Shown: positions 43,865 through 52,570 of the stretch, piece after piece
Layout of the letters: every line of letters starts with the position of its first letter
Numbering within the stretch: position 1 is the first letter of the stretch
Source of the DNA: Puniceibacterium confluentis
GTDB taxonomy: Bacteria > Pseudomonadota > Alphaproteobacteria > Rhodobacterales > Rhodobacteraceae
Assembly (NCBI RefSeq): GCF_007923445.1
Contig: NZ_VOJI01000005.1
Span: forward strand, 186,001-250,000
Direction of reading: 5' to 3'
DNA: 64,000 nucleotides
Made by a program: the position numbers and the translations under genes
Notes under the pieces: generated by a model
What the model saw: the letters and a program-made list of their open reading frames with translations, nothing else
Told to the model about the DNA's origin: nothing
Databases searched by the model: none

Positions 43865-44248
43865 ATGGAAAACGTCATCCTCATCATCCACCTGCTTCTG
43901 GCGCTTGCGCTGATCGGGGTGGTGCTCATGCAACGTTCCGAAGGCGGTGGCCTTGGCATGGGCGGCGGCGGTGGCGGCGCCATGAGTGGCCGCGCGGCAG
44001 CAACCGCTCTGGGCAAGGTGACCTGGGTTCTGGCTGCGGCCTTCATCTGCACCTCGATTGCGCTGACCGTGATCGCGGCGGCCAACAGCTCGGGCAGTTC
44101 CATCATGGACCGGCTGACCGGCTCGGCTCCGGCCAGTGCGCCCGCCGACATCACGACGCCCGACATCAACACAGATGGCCTGTTGCCGCCTCCGTCAGCT
44201 TTGGACGGCGACGCGACGTCTCCACTGGTTCCGCGCGCGTCGGACTGA
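43865..44248 (+). CDS. secG: preprotein translocase subunit SecG
   Basis: A 127-residue subunit of the SecYEG channel. It has two transmembrane segments ([20 protein letters not shown] and [21 protein letters not shown]) on either side of the conserved [15 protein letters not shown] loop, and a Pro/Ala/Asp-rich C-terminal tail. The ATG at 43865 starts the first helix directly. pyrG follows about 200 nt later, after a hairpin. Confidence 0.93.
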   Translation: MENVILIIHLLLALALIGVVLMQRSEGGGLGMGGGGGGAMSGRAAATALGKVTWVLAAAFICTSIALTVIAAANSSGSSIMDRLTGSAPASAPADITTPDINTDGLLPPPSALDGDATSPLVPRASD

Positions 44249-44311
44249 CCGCGCAGGTCACGACTGCAGGATCCAACCACCTGCCACGCCACAACAATTT
44301 GAGCTTCGCAT

Positions 44312-44340
44312 GCCAACCGCAACAGCATCTTGCGGTTGGC
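44312..44340 (+). terminator. strong hairpin between secG and pyrG
   Basis: GCCAACCGCAA / TTGCGGTTGGC, an 11-bp perfect stem with a 7-nt loop. The following sequence is only weakly T-rich (TGGACATTTC), so termination may be partial. Confidence 0.55.
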
Positions 44341-44446
44341 TGGACATTTCAATGCGAATCCTCTATGGCTTTAATCCCGTGATGCTGCGGTCCGTGACAG
44401 GGCCGTGGGTACAATTTCCTGAACTAAATCACGGGGTTCGCGCCAC

Positions 44447-46090
44447 ATGGCACGTTTCATCTTCATCACCGGCGGTGTCGTTTCTTCTCTTGGCAAGGGG
44501 CTCGCCTCGGCGGCGCTCGGTGCCCTGCTGCAAGCCCGCGGCTTTTCGGTGAGGCTGCGCAAGCTCGACCCCTACCTCAACGTCGATCCCGGCACGATGA
44601 GTCCCTTTGAACATGGCGAGGTCTTTGTCACCGACGACGGCGCCGAAACCGACCTCGACCTTGGTCACTACGAACGCTTTACCGGTGTCTCCGCCCGCAA
44701 GACCGACAGCATCTCGTCAGGCCGCATCTATTCCAACGTGCTGGAGAAAGAGCGCCGTGGCGACTACCTCGGCAAGACCATCCAGGTGATCCCGCATGTC
44801 ACCAACGAAATCAAGGAGTTCATCTCGATCGGCGAAGACGAGGTCGACTTCATGCTCTGCGAGATCGGCGGCACCGTCGGTGACATCGAGGGCCTGCCCT
44901 TCTTCGAGGCGATCCGTCAGTTTTCCCAGGACAAGCCGCGCGGCCAGTGCATCTTCATGCACCTCACCCTCCTGCCCTTCATCAAGGCGTCGGGCGAGTT
45001 GAAGACCAAGCCGACGCAGCACTCGGTCAAGGAACTCCGCTCTATCGGCCTTGCGCCCGACATCCTTGTCTGCCGCTCCGAGGGTCCGATTCCGGTCAAG
45101 GAACGCGAGAAGCTGGCGCTGTTCTGCAACGTCCGTCCCGACAGTGTGATTGCCGCGCAGGATCTCAAGTCGATCTACGAGGCACCGCTCGCCTATCACC
45201 GCGAAGGGCTCGACCAGGCCGTGCTCGACGCGTTTCAGATCACCCCCGCGCCGCGCCCCCTTCTCGACCGCTGGGAAGACGTCGCCGATCGCATCTACAA
45301 CCCCGAAGGCGTGGTCAATGTCGCCATTGTCGGCAAGTACACCCAGCTTGAAGATGCCTACAAGAGCATCGCCGAGGCGCTGACCCACGGCGGCATGGCC
45401 AATAGGGTCAAGGTCAACATCCAGTGGGTCGACGCCGAGATCTTCGATTCCGAAGACCCTGCGCCGCATCTCACCGGCCTGCACGCCATCCTTGTACCCG
45501 GCGGTTTTGGCGAACGCGGCACCGAAGGCAAGATCAAGGCGGCGCAATATGCCCGCGTCAACAAGATCCCGTATCTGGGCATTTGCCTTGGCATGCAGAT
45601 GGCGGTGATCGAAGCTGCCCGCAACGTGGCCGGGGTGAAAACCGCAGGGTCCGAAGAATTCGACCACGAATCCGGCAAGAAACGGTTTGAACCGGTGGTC
45701 TATCACCTCAAGGAATGGGTACAGGGCAACCAGAAGGTCAACCGCTCGGTCAGCGACGACAAGGGCGGCACCATGCGGCTGGGCGCCTATGACGCGGTCT
45801 TGACCAAGGACTCGAAGGTTGCCGGAATCTATGGCACCACCACTATCGACGAACGCCACCGCCACCGCTACGAGGTGGACACCCAGTACCGCGAGCAGCT
45901 GGAAAAGGTCGGCCTGTGTTTCTCGGGCATGTCCCCGGACGGCAAGCTGCCCGAGATCGTCGAATGGAAGGACCATCCCTGGTTCATCGGCGTGCAGTTC
46001 CATCCGGAACTGAAATCGAAACCGTTTGACCCGCATCCGCTGTTCAAGGATTTTGTGCGGGCAGCCAAGGATGTGTCGCGGCTGGTGTGA
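44447..46090 (+). CDS. pyrG: CTP synthase
   Basis: A 547-residue enzyme aminating UTP to CTP. The N-terminal synthetase domain begins [18 protein letters not shown] and contains [39 protein letters not shown]; the C-terminal class I amidotransferase domain has GGFGERG, the nucleophile in [13 protein letters not shown], and [11 protein letters not shown]. The length is standard and all key motifs are intact. Confidence 0.98.
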   Translation: MARFIFITGGVVSSLGKGLASAALGALLQARGFSVRLRKLDPYLNVDPGTMSPFEHGEVFVTDDGAETDLDLGHYERFTGVSARKTDSISSGRIYSNVLEKERRGDYLGKTIQVIPHVTNEIKEFISIGEDEVDFMLCEIGGTVGDIEGLPFFEAIRQFSQDKPRGQCIFMHLTLLPFIKASGELKTKPTQHSVKELRSIGLAPDILVCRSEGPIPVKEREKLALFCNVRPDSVIAAQDLKSIYEAPLAYHREGLDQAVLDAFQITPAPRPLLDRWEDVADRIYNPEGVVNVAIVGKYTQLEDAYKSIAEALTHGGMANRVKVNIQWVDAEIFDSEDPAPHLTGLHAILVPGGFGERGTEGKIKAAQYARVNKIPYLGICLGMQMAVIEAARNVAGVKTAGSEEFDHESGKKRFEPVVYHLKEWVQGNQKVNRSVSDDKGGTMRLGAYDAVLTKDSKVAGIYGTTTIDERHRHRYEVDTQYREQLEKVGLCFSGMSPDGKLPEIVEWKDHPWFIGVQFHPELKSKPFDPHPLFKDFVRAAKDVSRLV

Positions 46091-46383
46091 CGCTGAGGCG
46101 CACAGCACCTGGCGCAGGTTTGCATCCCGCGCCTGCCCCCTTAGCCCCGCGGCGCGGGGCTCTGCATGCATCACCATCGCAACCGGTCGCCGCTGGCGGC
46201 CATCAGTCCGTTCAGGTTCAGGCGGTGAAAAGGATACTCTGGACCGGCGCCAGCGGCTGATCCTGTCCCGACGTATAGATCCCATGACCTATTCCCGTCA
46301 GGCCTGAACCTTTGCGCAAATGCTTATGGCGGGCCCCTCCGGTATCCATATGGGTATCGCAATCAGCTCTTGGGGGGCTCAAA
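46091..46383. other. intergenic region downstream of pyrG
   Basis: No gene is supported. A hairpin AGCCCCGC GGC GCGGGGCT at 46143-46161 may terminate pyrG but lacks a T-run. Confidence 0.6.
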
Positions 46384-46602
46384 ATGGTGACCATCAGAAT
46401 AACGACCCGGAGAAACAGAATTCAGTGGCGGCTGAGCGGCCGGTATCTGGCCAACCGGATCAGACGAACCCGCAATTCCCGCTGCGACCGGGTGAGCCCG
46501 ATGTGCCGCGACGAACTGGCCGCACTTTTTGCCGCCGACATCTTTCAGGCAGACCGCGCGCATGAGACGCGCGCCGCGAGCAAGCGTCTGACGATCATCT
46601 AG
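46384..46602 (+). CDS. possible small arginine-rich protein
   Basis: A 72-codon frame giving a basic protein: MVTIRITTRRNRIQWRLSGR at the start, then LANRIRRTRNSRCDR and the more acidic DELAALFAADIFQADRAHE. A GGGGGG run lies about 7 nt upstream of the ATG. The second half has GC-rich third positions like real genes nearby; the first half has more AGA/CGA codons. I recognise no family. It could be a small regulator, a gene fragment or chance. Confidence 0.3.
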   Translation: MVTIRITTRRNRIQWRLSGRYLANRIRRTRNSRCDRVSPMCRDELAALFAADIFQADRAHETRAASKRLTII

Positions 46603-46804
46603 AAAAGGTGACGTCGAAACGCTGCGGCCCGAATGCACGAACCCTGTTCGGGCCGCAAACACTCGCGCGGCGCAGCCGCCACACCCCCGGCATCACCGGG
46701 CAAAGAGCGAATGCCCCTGACCGCACCAGACATGCGATCCCCGACCGGCGCGCGGCAACGCAGCCCACTTGCGCCCGTCCGTCGCGACGGGGCATAAGCA
46801 GCGG

Positions 46805-47584
46805 ATGCTGTCCTATCAACATCACTATCACGCTGGAAATCTGGCTGACGTTCACAAGCACGCGTTGCTTGCCTGGATGCTCACGTACCTGATTCAAAAA
46901 GACAAACCACTTTCGTATATCGAAACGCACGCGGGCCGTGGTCTTTACGATCTGACAGCACCCGAAGCGGTCAAGACCGGTGAGGCGGCGATGGGCATCA
47001 CCCGCGCCCAAAGCTGGTTCGCCCCCGACCATCCCTACCGCAAGGCCGTGGACTCCCTGCGGACTGATCTGGGGGCATCGGCCTATCCCGGCTCCCCCCT
47101 CATTGCGGCCAAACTGCTGCGGGATCAGGACACCCTTCATTTCGCAGAGCTTCATCCCGGAGAGGTCGCCGCCCTTCGCGAAGCGCTCTGGCAGTACAGG
47201 GGGCATACATATCAGCAGGATGGCTTCGAGCTGGCGCAAAGCCTCTGCCCGCCGGAACCGCGCCGGGGCCTGCTGCTGATCGACCCGAGCTACGAGATCA
47301 AGTCCGACTATGACACCATCCCGAAAACTCTGGCGCAGCTGCACCGGAAATGGAACGTCGGCGTGCTGGCCCTCTGGTACCCACTTCTGAAATCCGGCGC
47401 ACATCTCGAGATGCTGGGTCAGTTGCAACGCGATCACCCCGATGCCCTGCGTCACGAAGTGACATTCCCCCCGATCCGGGACGGGCACCGGATGATCGGC
47501 TCGGGGATGTTTGTGATCAACCCGCCTTTCGGCGTCGAAACCGAGACAGAATTCCTGACCCGGAAGTTCGCCCGGCTGACGTAG
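46805..47584 (+). CDS. rlmJ: 23S rRNA (adenine-2030-N6)-methyltransferase
   Basis: A 259-residue SAM-dependent methyltransferase. The RlmJ signature start MLSYQHHYHAGNLADVHKHALL is exact for the family; YIETHAGRGLYDL is the SAM motif, and LLLIDPSYE is the catalytic (D/N)PPY equivalent with Ser for Pro. GSGMFVINPP closes the fold. The ATG at 46805 fits the family start. It stands alone between accessory-looking regions. Confidence 0.94.
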   Translation: MLSYQHHYHAGNLADVHKHALLAWMLTYLIQKDKPLSYIETHAGRGLYDLTAPEAVKTGEAAMGITRAQSWFAPDHPYRKAVDSLRTDLGASAYPGSPLIAAKLLRDQDTLHFAELHPGEVAALREALWQYRGHTYQQDGFELAQSLCPPEPRRGLLLIDPSYEIKSDYDTIPKTLAQLHRKWNVGVLALWYPLLKSGAHLEMLGQLQRDHPDALRHEVTFPPIRDGHRMIGSGMFVINPPFGVETETEFLTRKFARLT

Positions 47585-47864
47585 GGCCACGGCATCTGGC
47601 CGCCACGGCGAGGAGAATCGTGAATCGTTCCGCAGCTTGGTGTGACACGGTGATCCGATCACCCGGCCCGCTTTGGGCGAATCCGCCGCCGAATTGCCTC
47701 AAAATAACTCTGGACCGACCAGAAGTTGCCCCGCACACTGCCTGCCGGGGGTGCGCCCGCCCGCTGCACCGCCCGCTGCAACGGAGGCCGCCATGTCGAC
47801 ACCAAGTCCCCGGACCCTTGTTTCCGCCCACTTCGTTCCGCGCCATCCCGGGGTGGACTGATCC

Positions 47865-48290
47865 ATGTCTTCCCGCCTGCATCACTGGCTCAGCGCACCG
47901 AACGCCGCCTGGCTTGATCCGGCGGATACACCTTTGGCGATGGCGACGTTGCTGGTACGCATGGCCCGGGACAATACTCTGGCGGATCTGCTGCGCCCGT
48001 CACAGATCGACCACATCCTGGCCCAGCGCTATGATCTGACACTGGCCGAAGCCGGAGACATGCGCCGCGCCTCGGAAGGCTGCGCCACGGTGGCCCCCCG
48101 GACGGAAGCGCTGGCCCGGCTGATGCGGTTGAACGTGCCACAGTCCGAGCGGGCTTTGCTGGCGGTCTGCCTGCAAAATGTCCTGCACGCGTCCGGGACC
48201 GCTAGGGGCGCCTCCGGCCTGCCTACCGGCGCTGTGGCGCGGATTCTGGGAATTGACGCGCAATCCCTTGTGCCGCCGGGAAATTCTTGA
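47865..48290 (+). CDS. TerB-like helical protein, copy 1
   Basis: A 141-residue protein with helical TerB-type sequence: TPLAMATLLVRMARDNTLADLLRPSQIDHILAQRYDLTLAEAGDMRRASE. It aligns by eye with the next gene (LALTALLVRVARSDGNYDHLERQRIDRIAAARYGLPPADASDLRMQAE), but the acidic metal-binding residues of TerB are mostly missing (NTLADLL against DGNYDHLE) and its second half has diverged. It may be a degenerate paralogue. Confidence 0.65.
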   Translation: MSSRLHHWLSAPNAAWLDPADTPLAMATLLVRMARDNTLADLLRPSQIDHILAQRYDLTLAEAGDMRRASEGCATVAPRTEALARLMRLNVPQSERALLAVCLQNVLHASGTARGASGLPTGAVARILGIDAQSLVPPGNS

Positions 48291-48335
48291 TCCAATGGCC
48301 GGTGACAAGATCCCAACAACATCGTCCAAGGCACC

Positions 48336-48776
48336 ATGTTCGCAGATTTCCTGAAACGGCTGACCCAGGCCGACCCAAGCCCGCTTGCCGACTCGGATGC
48401 GCGTCTGGCCCTGACCGCCCTGTTGGTCCGGGTCGCCCGGTCCGACGGCAACTATGACCACCTCGAACGCCAGCGCATCGACCGGATCGCGGCGGCGCGC
48501 TACGGGCTGCCGCCCGCCGACGCCTCCGACCTGCGCATGCAGGCCGAAGAGCTTGAATCCCAGGCGCCGGATACCGTCCGCTTCACCCGCGCGATCAAGG
48601 ATGCGGTGGCCTACGATCACCGGATCGCCGTGATCGAAGCGCTGTGGGAAGTGGTTCTGGCCGACGGCGTACGCGAGGCAGAAGAGGATTCGCTGCTCCG
48701 GCTGGTCTGCAGCCTGCTGGGAGTCAGCGATGTCGACAGTGCTCTGGCACGCCAGCGGGTCACCAGGGACCCCTGA
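48336..48776 (+). CDS. TerB-family protein, copy 2
   Basis: A 146-residue TerB domain (TerB/DjlA-like alpha-helical fold). The first repeat has ALLVRVARSDGNYDHLERQRID and the second YDHRIAVIEALWEVVLADGVREAEEDSLLRLVCSLLGVS, each with the D-G-x-x-x-x-x-E acidic pattern thought to bind metal. Proteins of this kind are common in Rhodobacteraceae and are not themselves evidence of tellurite resistance. It lies 45 nt downstream of the paralogue. Confidence 0.85.
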   Translation: MFADFLKRLTQADPSPLADSDARLALTALLVRVARSDGNYDHLERQRIDRIAAARYGLPPADASDLRMQAEELESQAPDTVRFTRAIKDAVAYDHRIAVIEALWEVVLADGVREAEEDSLLRLVCSLLGVSDVDSALARQRVTRDP

Positions 48777-49112
48777 TTGCATCCAGGCGGATCTGCGATC
48801 ACAGCGAAACGCCCCGGCTGCCCGCGTCATCACCGGTTCCGGTCTGGAGTCGTCGCGGCTGCGTCAGGCCCCGCAGGCGGCAGACGAACGGTGCCTTCTT
48901 AACCCCGGGGCATTCCGCCCCCGCACGCCGTCGCCGGTCTGCCGCAGGCCACCTGCATGGCGGTGCCACGCCCCTGAATCGCGCTGCCGCGTGGCTGACC
49001 AATGGTCAGTTCGCGGGCATATCGCGCCAAATTGCCGAATTGCGCATTGCAATATCGCGAATTTTGCCGCCATCCTGCGGGGTATCGATGATCAGCAACC
49101 GGCAAGGCCTAC
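48777..49112. other. leader region of the ABC/glutamine-ligase cluster
   Basis: 336 nt without a supported gene. It contains a dyad TGACC AAT GGTCA at 48996-49008, and below it an AT-richer stretch (about 49029-49070) with overlapping repeats of ATTGCSS, including ATTGCGC ATTGCAAT. Both are candidate regulator sites for the downstream transporter operon. Confidence 0.4.
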
Positions 49113-49883
49113 GTGACAGACAGCACCCCCGTGATCGCCATCCGCAATCTCCACAAGCAATACGGCGCGCTTGAGGTTCTGAAAGGTGTCGACATCACCG
49201 CGCGGCGCGGCGACGTGGTTTCACTGATCGGTTCCTCGGGATCGGGCAAATCGACATTGCTGCGCTGTGCCAATCTGCTTGAGGACAGCCAGCAGGGCGA
49301 CATCCTGTTCAAAGGTGAACCGGTGGTCTGGAAAGGCCGCGCCATGGCGCGCCGCCCCGGTGATCCGAAACAGGTCCTGCGCATCCGCACCAATCTGTCG
49401 ATGGTGTTCCAGCAGTTCAACCTCTGGTCCCACCTCACCATTCTGGAAAACGTGATGGAGGCCCCTGTCACCGTGCTTGCCCGCGACCCGGCCGAGGTCG
49501 AAAAAGCTGCGCGCCACTATCTGGACCAGGTGGGCATCGGCGACAAATGTGACAACTACCCCGCGCAGCTGTCCGGCGGTCAGCAGCAACGCGCCGCCAT
49601 CGCGCGTGCGCTGTGCATGGAGCCCGAAGCGATCCTTTTTGACGAACCGACCTCCGCGCTCGACCCCGAGCTCGAGCAGGAGGTGGTGAGGGTCATCAGG
49701 GATCTGGCGGCAGAAGGGCGCACCATGCTGATTGTGACCCATGACATGAAAATGGCCCGCGACGTCAGCAAGCACGTCGTGTTCCTGCACCAGGGGCTGA
49801 TCGAAGAGGAAGGTCCGCCAGAGGCTCTCTTCGGCGACCCCAAATCGGAACGTCTGCAAGGCTTCCTTCAATCCACCACATGA
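49113..49883 (+). CDS. polar amino acid-type ABC transporter ATP-binding protein
   Basis: A 256-residue ATPase of the HisP/GlnQ group. Walker A GSSGSGKST (40-48), Q-loop FQQFNLWSHLTILENV, signature LSGGQQQR (153-160), Walker B ILFDEP (174-179) and the switch histidine in IVTHDM are all intact. The start is GTG with AAGG upstream. It heads a same-strand cluster with a binding protein, two permeases and gamma-glutamyl ligase-like enzymes, so the cargo is probably an amine or amino acid that they metabolise. Confidence 0.93.
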   Translation: MTDSTPVIAIRNLHKQYGALEVLKGVDITARRGDVVSLIGSSGSGKSTLLRCANLLEDSQQGDILFKGEPVVWKGRAMARRPGDPKQVLRIRTNLSMVFQQFNLWSHLTILENVMEAPVTVLARDPAEVEKAARHYLDQVGIGDKCDNYPAQLSGGQQQRAAIARALCMEPEAILFDEPTSALDPELEQEVVRVIRDLAAEGRTMLIVTHDMKMARDVSKHVVFLHQGLIEEEGPPEALFGDPKSERLQGFLQSTT

Positions 49884-49938
49884 GATCCGGTGCCAGCAGA
49901 GCACCGATTCCAGCAAAAAAACACCAAGGGAGAACCAC

Positions 49939-50667
49939 ATGAAACAAATCCTTCTCGCCACGGCCGCTTTTGGCCTGTCCGCCTCGATGGCCTTTGCCGC
50001 CGCCCATTCCGTCGTGCGCCTTGGCACCGAGGGCGCCTACCCTCCGTACAACTTCATCAACGACGCCGGTGACGTCGACGGCTTCGAACGTGAGCTCGGC
50101 GACGAGCTGTGCAAACGTGCGGAACTGACCTGCGAATGGGTCACCAACGAATGGGACAGCATCATCCCCAACCTGGTGTCGGGCAACTACGATGCGATCA
50201 TTGCCGGCATGTCGATCACCGACGAACGCGACGAGGTCATCGACTTCACCTCGAACTACACCCAGCCCGATCCGTCGTCCTATCTCGCGCTTGACGGCGC
50301 AGAGCCGGACTACGCCGCTGGCGTTTTTGCCGCGCAGGCCGGCACCATCCAGGCCAGCCATATCGCCGCATCGGGTGCCACGCTGGTCGAATTCGCGACA
50401 CCGGATGAAACCGTCGCCGCCGTGCGCAACGGCGAAGCCGACGCCGTGCTCGCCGACAAGGCCTATCTGCTTCCCATCGCAGAAGAGGCCTCGGACCTGT
50501 CGATCGTGGGCGATGACGTCCTGATCGGTGGCGGCATCGGCATGGGCATCCGCGAAAGCGACACCGAGCTCAAGGACAAGTTCTCGGCCGCCATCGACGC
50601 GATGAAGGCCGATGGCTCGCTGAACGCGCTGATCGAGAAATGGCTGCCCGGCTCGGCGACCTTCTGA
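49939..50667 (+). CDS. periplasmic substrate-binding protein (family 3)
   Basis: A 242-residue binding protein with a signal peptide (MKQILLATAAFGLSASMAFA). The family 3 pattern is clear: VVRLGTEGAYPPYNFINDAGDVDGFERELGDELCKRAELTCEWV, WDSIIPNLVSGNYDAIIAGMSIT and the R/E-D sites. It captures the ligand for the downstream permeases. A hairpin (GGGGAGGCG / CGCCTCCCC, about 50682-50705) plus repeat copy 2 follows it and may reduce expression of the permease genes relative to the binding protein. Confidence 0.93.
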   Translation: MKQILLATAAFGLSASMAFAAAHSVVRLGTEGAYPPYNFINDAGDVDGFERELGDELCKRAELTCEWVTNEWDSIIPNLVSGNYDAIIAGMSITDERDEVIDFTSNYTQPDPSSYLALDGAEPDYAAGVFAAQAGTIQASHIAASGATLVEFATPDETVAAVRNGEADAVLADKAYLLPIAEEASDLSIVGDDVLIGGGIGMGIRESDTELKDKFSAAIDAMKADGSLNALIEKWLPGSATF

Positions 50668-50705
50668 AGACCTGACCCGATGGGGGGAGGCGCGGACGCC
50701 TCCCC

Positions 50706-50726
50706 TTCTTCTCTTTGCAAATACTC
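50706..50726 (-). repeat. intergenic 21-bp element, copy 2
   Basis: TTCTTCTCTT, TGC, AAATACTC. It lies directly after a GC-rich hairpin downstream of the binding-protein gene, in the same orientation relative to its hairpin as copy 1. It ends 2 nt before the likely start of the first permease. Confidence 0.65.
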
Positions 50727-50728
50727 CC

Positions 50729-51640
50729 TTGCCGACGCGCGCCAGAGGCACCGCCATTTTCAGTTTCTGCACCGATCCCAGCACCCTGTCCGATGCCGCA
50801 TGGCTCGGCTGTTACCTCACGACCGGCAAGCATATGGCGCTCTACTGGTCCTTCGGGACCGTGCTGCTGCTGCTGGCGATCACCGCGCCCACCGCGCTGG
50901 CCTTCGGCTTTGGCGGCGCTGCGGCGGCGCGCTCGCGGTTTCTGCCGCTGCGCTGGTTCGGTCAGGCCTATATCGCCATCGTGCGCGGGGTGCCGGACAT
51001 CGCCTTCTTCCTGTTCTTCGTGATCGCGCTGGATCAGGCCTTCGAATACATCCGCCACCGCATCAAATGCCCCGACTGGGACCAGCCGGTGCGCCAGGGC
51101 AATGACTTTGTCGTCTGCGCCGAAGCCAAGCTGCCGCTGGGCAACGCCGCGCAATGGATACACGAAACCTATGGCTTCTTTCTCGCGGTACTGACCTTCT
51201 CGATCGTCTTCGGCGCCTTTGCGGCAAATGTCCTGTACGGTGCCATGCGCGCCGTGCCACACGCTCAGCTGGAAACCGCCGAGGCCTATGGCATGACACC
51301 CCGCCAGACTTTTCGCCGCGTCCTGGTGCCGCAGATGTGGGTCTATGCCCTGCCCGGCCTGTCGAACCTGTGGATGGTGCTGATCAAGGCGACGCCGCTG
51401 CTGTTCCTGCTCGGGGTCGAGGATATCGTCTACTGGGCCCGCGAGCTGGGCGGGTCCAAGACACCGCGCTTTACCGACTACCCGCATGGCGACTGGCGGA
51501 TGTGGTACTTTTTCGCCCTGCTGGTGTTTTACCTGTGTTTCACCCGGGTTTCCGAAATCGTGCTCGAGCGGCTGATGGTCAAACTGACCTACGGCCAGGC
51601 GACGCTGGGCGGCGAATCCCAGCGAAAGGCGGCGGCATGA
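50729..51640 (+). CDS. polar amino acid-type ABC transporter permease 1
   Basis: About 303 residues with the HisQ/HisM permease fold: five or so transmembrane helices and the cytoplasmic EAA loop (QLETAEAYGMTPRQTFRRVLVPQMW). A periplasmic insertion after the second helix (HRIKCPDWDQPVRQGNDFVVCAEAK) carries two cysteines. The start is uncertain. TTG at 50729 gives the full N-terminus FSFCTDPSTLSDAAWLGCYLTTG that homologues appear to share; the first ATG (50834) would cut it off. Confidence 0.88.
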   Translation: MPTRARGTAIFSFCTDPSTLSDAAWLGCYLTTGKHMALYWSFGTVLLLLAITAPTALAFGFGGAAAARSRFLPLRWFGQAYIAIVRGVPDIAFFLFFVIALDQAFEYIRHRIKCPDWDQPVRQGNDFVVCAEAKLPLGNAAQWIHETYGFFLAVLTFSIVFGAFAANVLYGAMRAVPHAQLETAEAYGMTPRQTFRRVLVPQMWVYALPGLSNLWMVLIKATPLLFLLGVEDIVYWARELGGSKTPRFTDYPHGDWRMWYFFALLVFYLCFTRVSEIVLERLMVKLTYGQATLGGESQRKAAA

Positions 51641-52443
51641 GCTGCTGGGACACCCTCGCCGACTATGGCCTGCGCTCGATCGGCATCGGCGAACGGCTTT
51701 TGCCGCGATCGGATTTCACCCTGTGCCAACAGGTCGTGCTGATCGGATCGGGCATGATCTGGAACATCTATTTCGGCCTGGTGGCGCTGGTCTCGGGGTT
51801 TCTGCTGGCCACCGCAGTGGCACTTGGCAAGGCATCGGGCCATCGCGTCATCCGCAAACTGTCGGAATGGTTCATCTTCGTATTTCGCGGCTCGCCGCTG
51901 TTCATCCAGTTCTTCTTTGCCTACTTCGGGTTTCAAAGTCTCAAGTCAGTCTCGTCAGTCTTTGATGCCTTCTCGGCCGCCTGGCTTGGCGCTCTGATCG
52001 TGTTGTTCCTGAACACCGCGGCCTACAGCGGCGAGATTTTCTATGGCGCCCTGCGCTCGGTGCCGAAGGGCGATGCCGAAGCGGCGGATGCCTATGGCCT
52101 GTCCGGCTGGTCCAGATTCCGCCGGATCATCTGGCCGACGATGCTGCGCCTTGCCTGGCCCGCCTATACCAACGAGGCGATCTTCCTGTTCCATGCCACC
52201 ACATTGGTCTATTTCTCGGGATTTCCGGCCTGGCAGCAGCGCGGCGATGCGCTGTACTATGCGAATTACTTTGCCGACAAGACCTTCAACCCGTTTGTGC
52301 CCTATCCGATCCTGGCCGGGTACTTCATCCTTCTGACGCTGACCGTTGTCTCTGTCTTCGGACTGATCAACCGCCGCCTCAACCGCCATCTGCCACAGGA
52401 GCAGCGTCTCAGAATGCGGTTCCGGCCCAACCTCATCCGCTGA
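51637..52443 (+). CDS. polar amino acid-type ABC transporter permease 2
   Basis: A 268-residue HisM-type permease. The start overlaps the permease 1 stop (ATGA). Transmembrane helices flank an FRGSPLFIQFFFAYFG motif and the EAA loop (DAEAADAYGLSGWSRFRRIIWPTM). It should pair with permease 1 to form a heterodimeric channel driven by the ATPase encoded at 49113. Confidence 0.92.
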   Translation: MSCWDTLADYGLRSIGIGERLLPRSDFTLCQQVVLIGSGMIWNIYFGLVALVSGFLLATAVALGKASGHRVIRKLSEWFIFVFRGSPLFIQFFFAYFGFQSLKSVSSVFDAFSAAWLGALIVLFLNTAAYSGEIFYGALRSVPKGDAEAADAYGLSGWSRFRRIIWPTMLRLAWPAYTNEAIFLFHATTLVYFSGFPAWQQRGDALYYANYFADKTFNPFVPYPILAGYFILLTLTVVSVFGLINRRLNRHLPQEQRLRMRFRPNLIR

Positions 52444-52536
52444 TCCGGACCCCGGCTCGGCGCCGACACCCTGGGCACGGTCCAAAACTCAAACCGATTT
52501 TCCTCTTGCCAGCCCCCCCGGGCACTCGTTATCCCT

Positions 52537-52550
52537 AATTTGATCAAATT
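52537..52550. promoter_or_regulatory. perfect AT-rich palindrome before the first glutamine ligase
   Basis: AATTTGATCAAATT is a perfect 14-bp dyad in very GC-rich surroundings, 20 nt before the ligase ATG and near a possible TTGCCA -35 (52506-52511). It looks like a dimeric repressor site. The regulator is not in this cluster. Confidence 0.45.
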
Positions 52551-52570
52551 CCCCCCAACCCCGGTGCCCC

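Noticed and set aside
47865-48776. Tellurite-resistance operon
   Set aside because: Only TerB-like domains are present; terA, terC, terD and terZ are absent, and isolated TerB domains are common in proteins of other roles.
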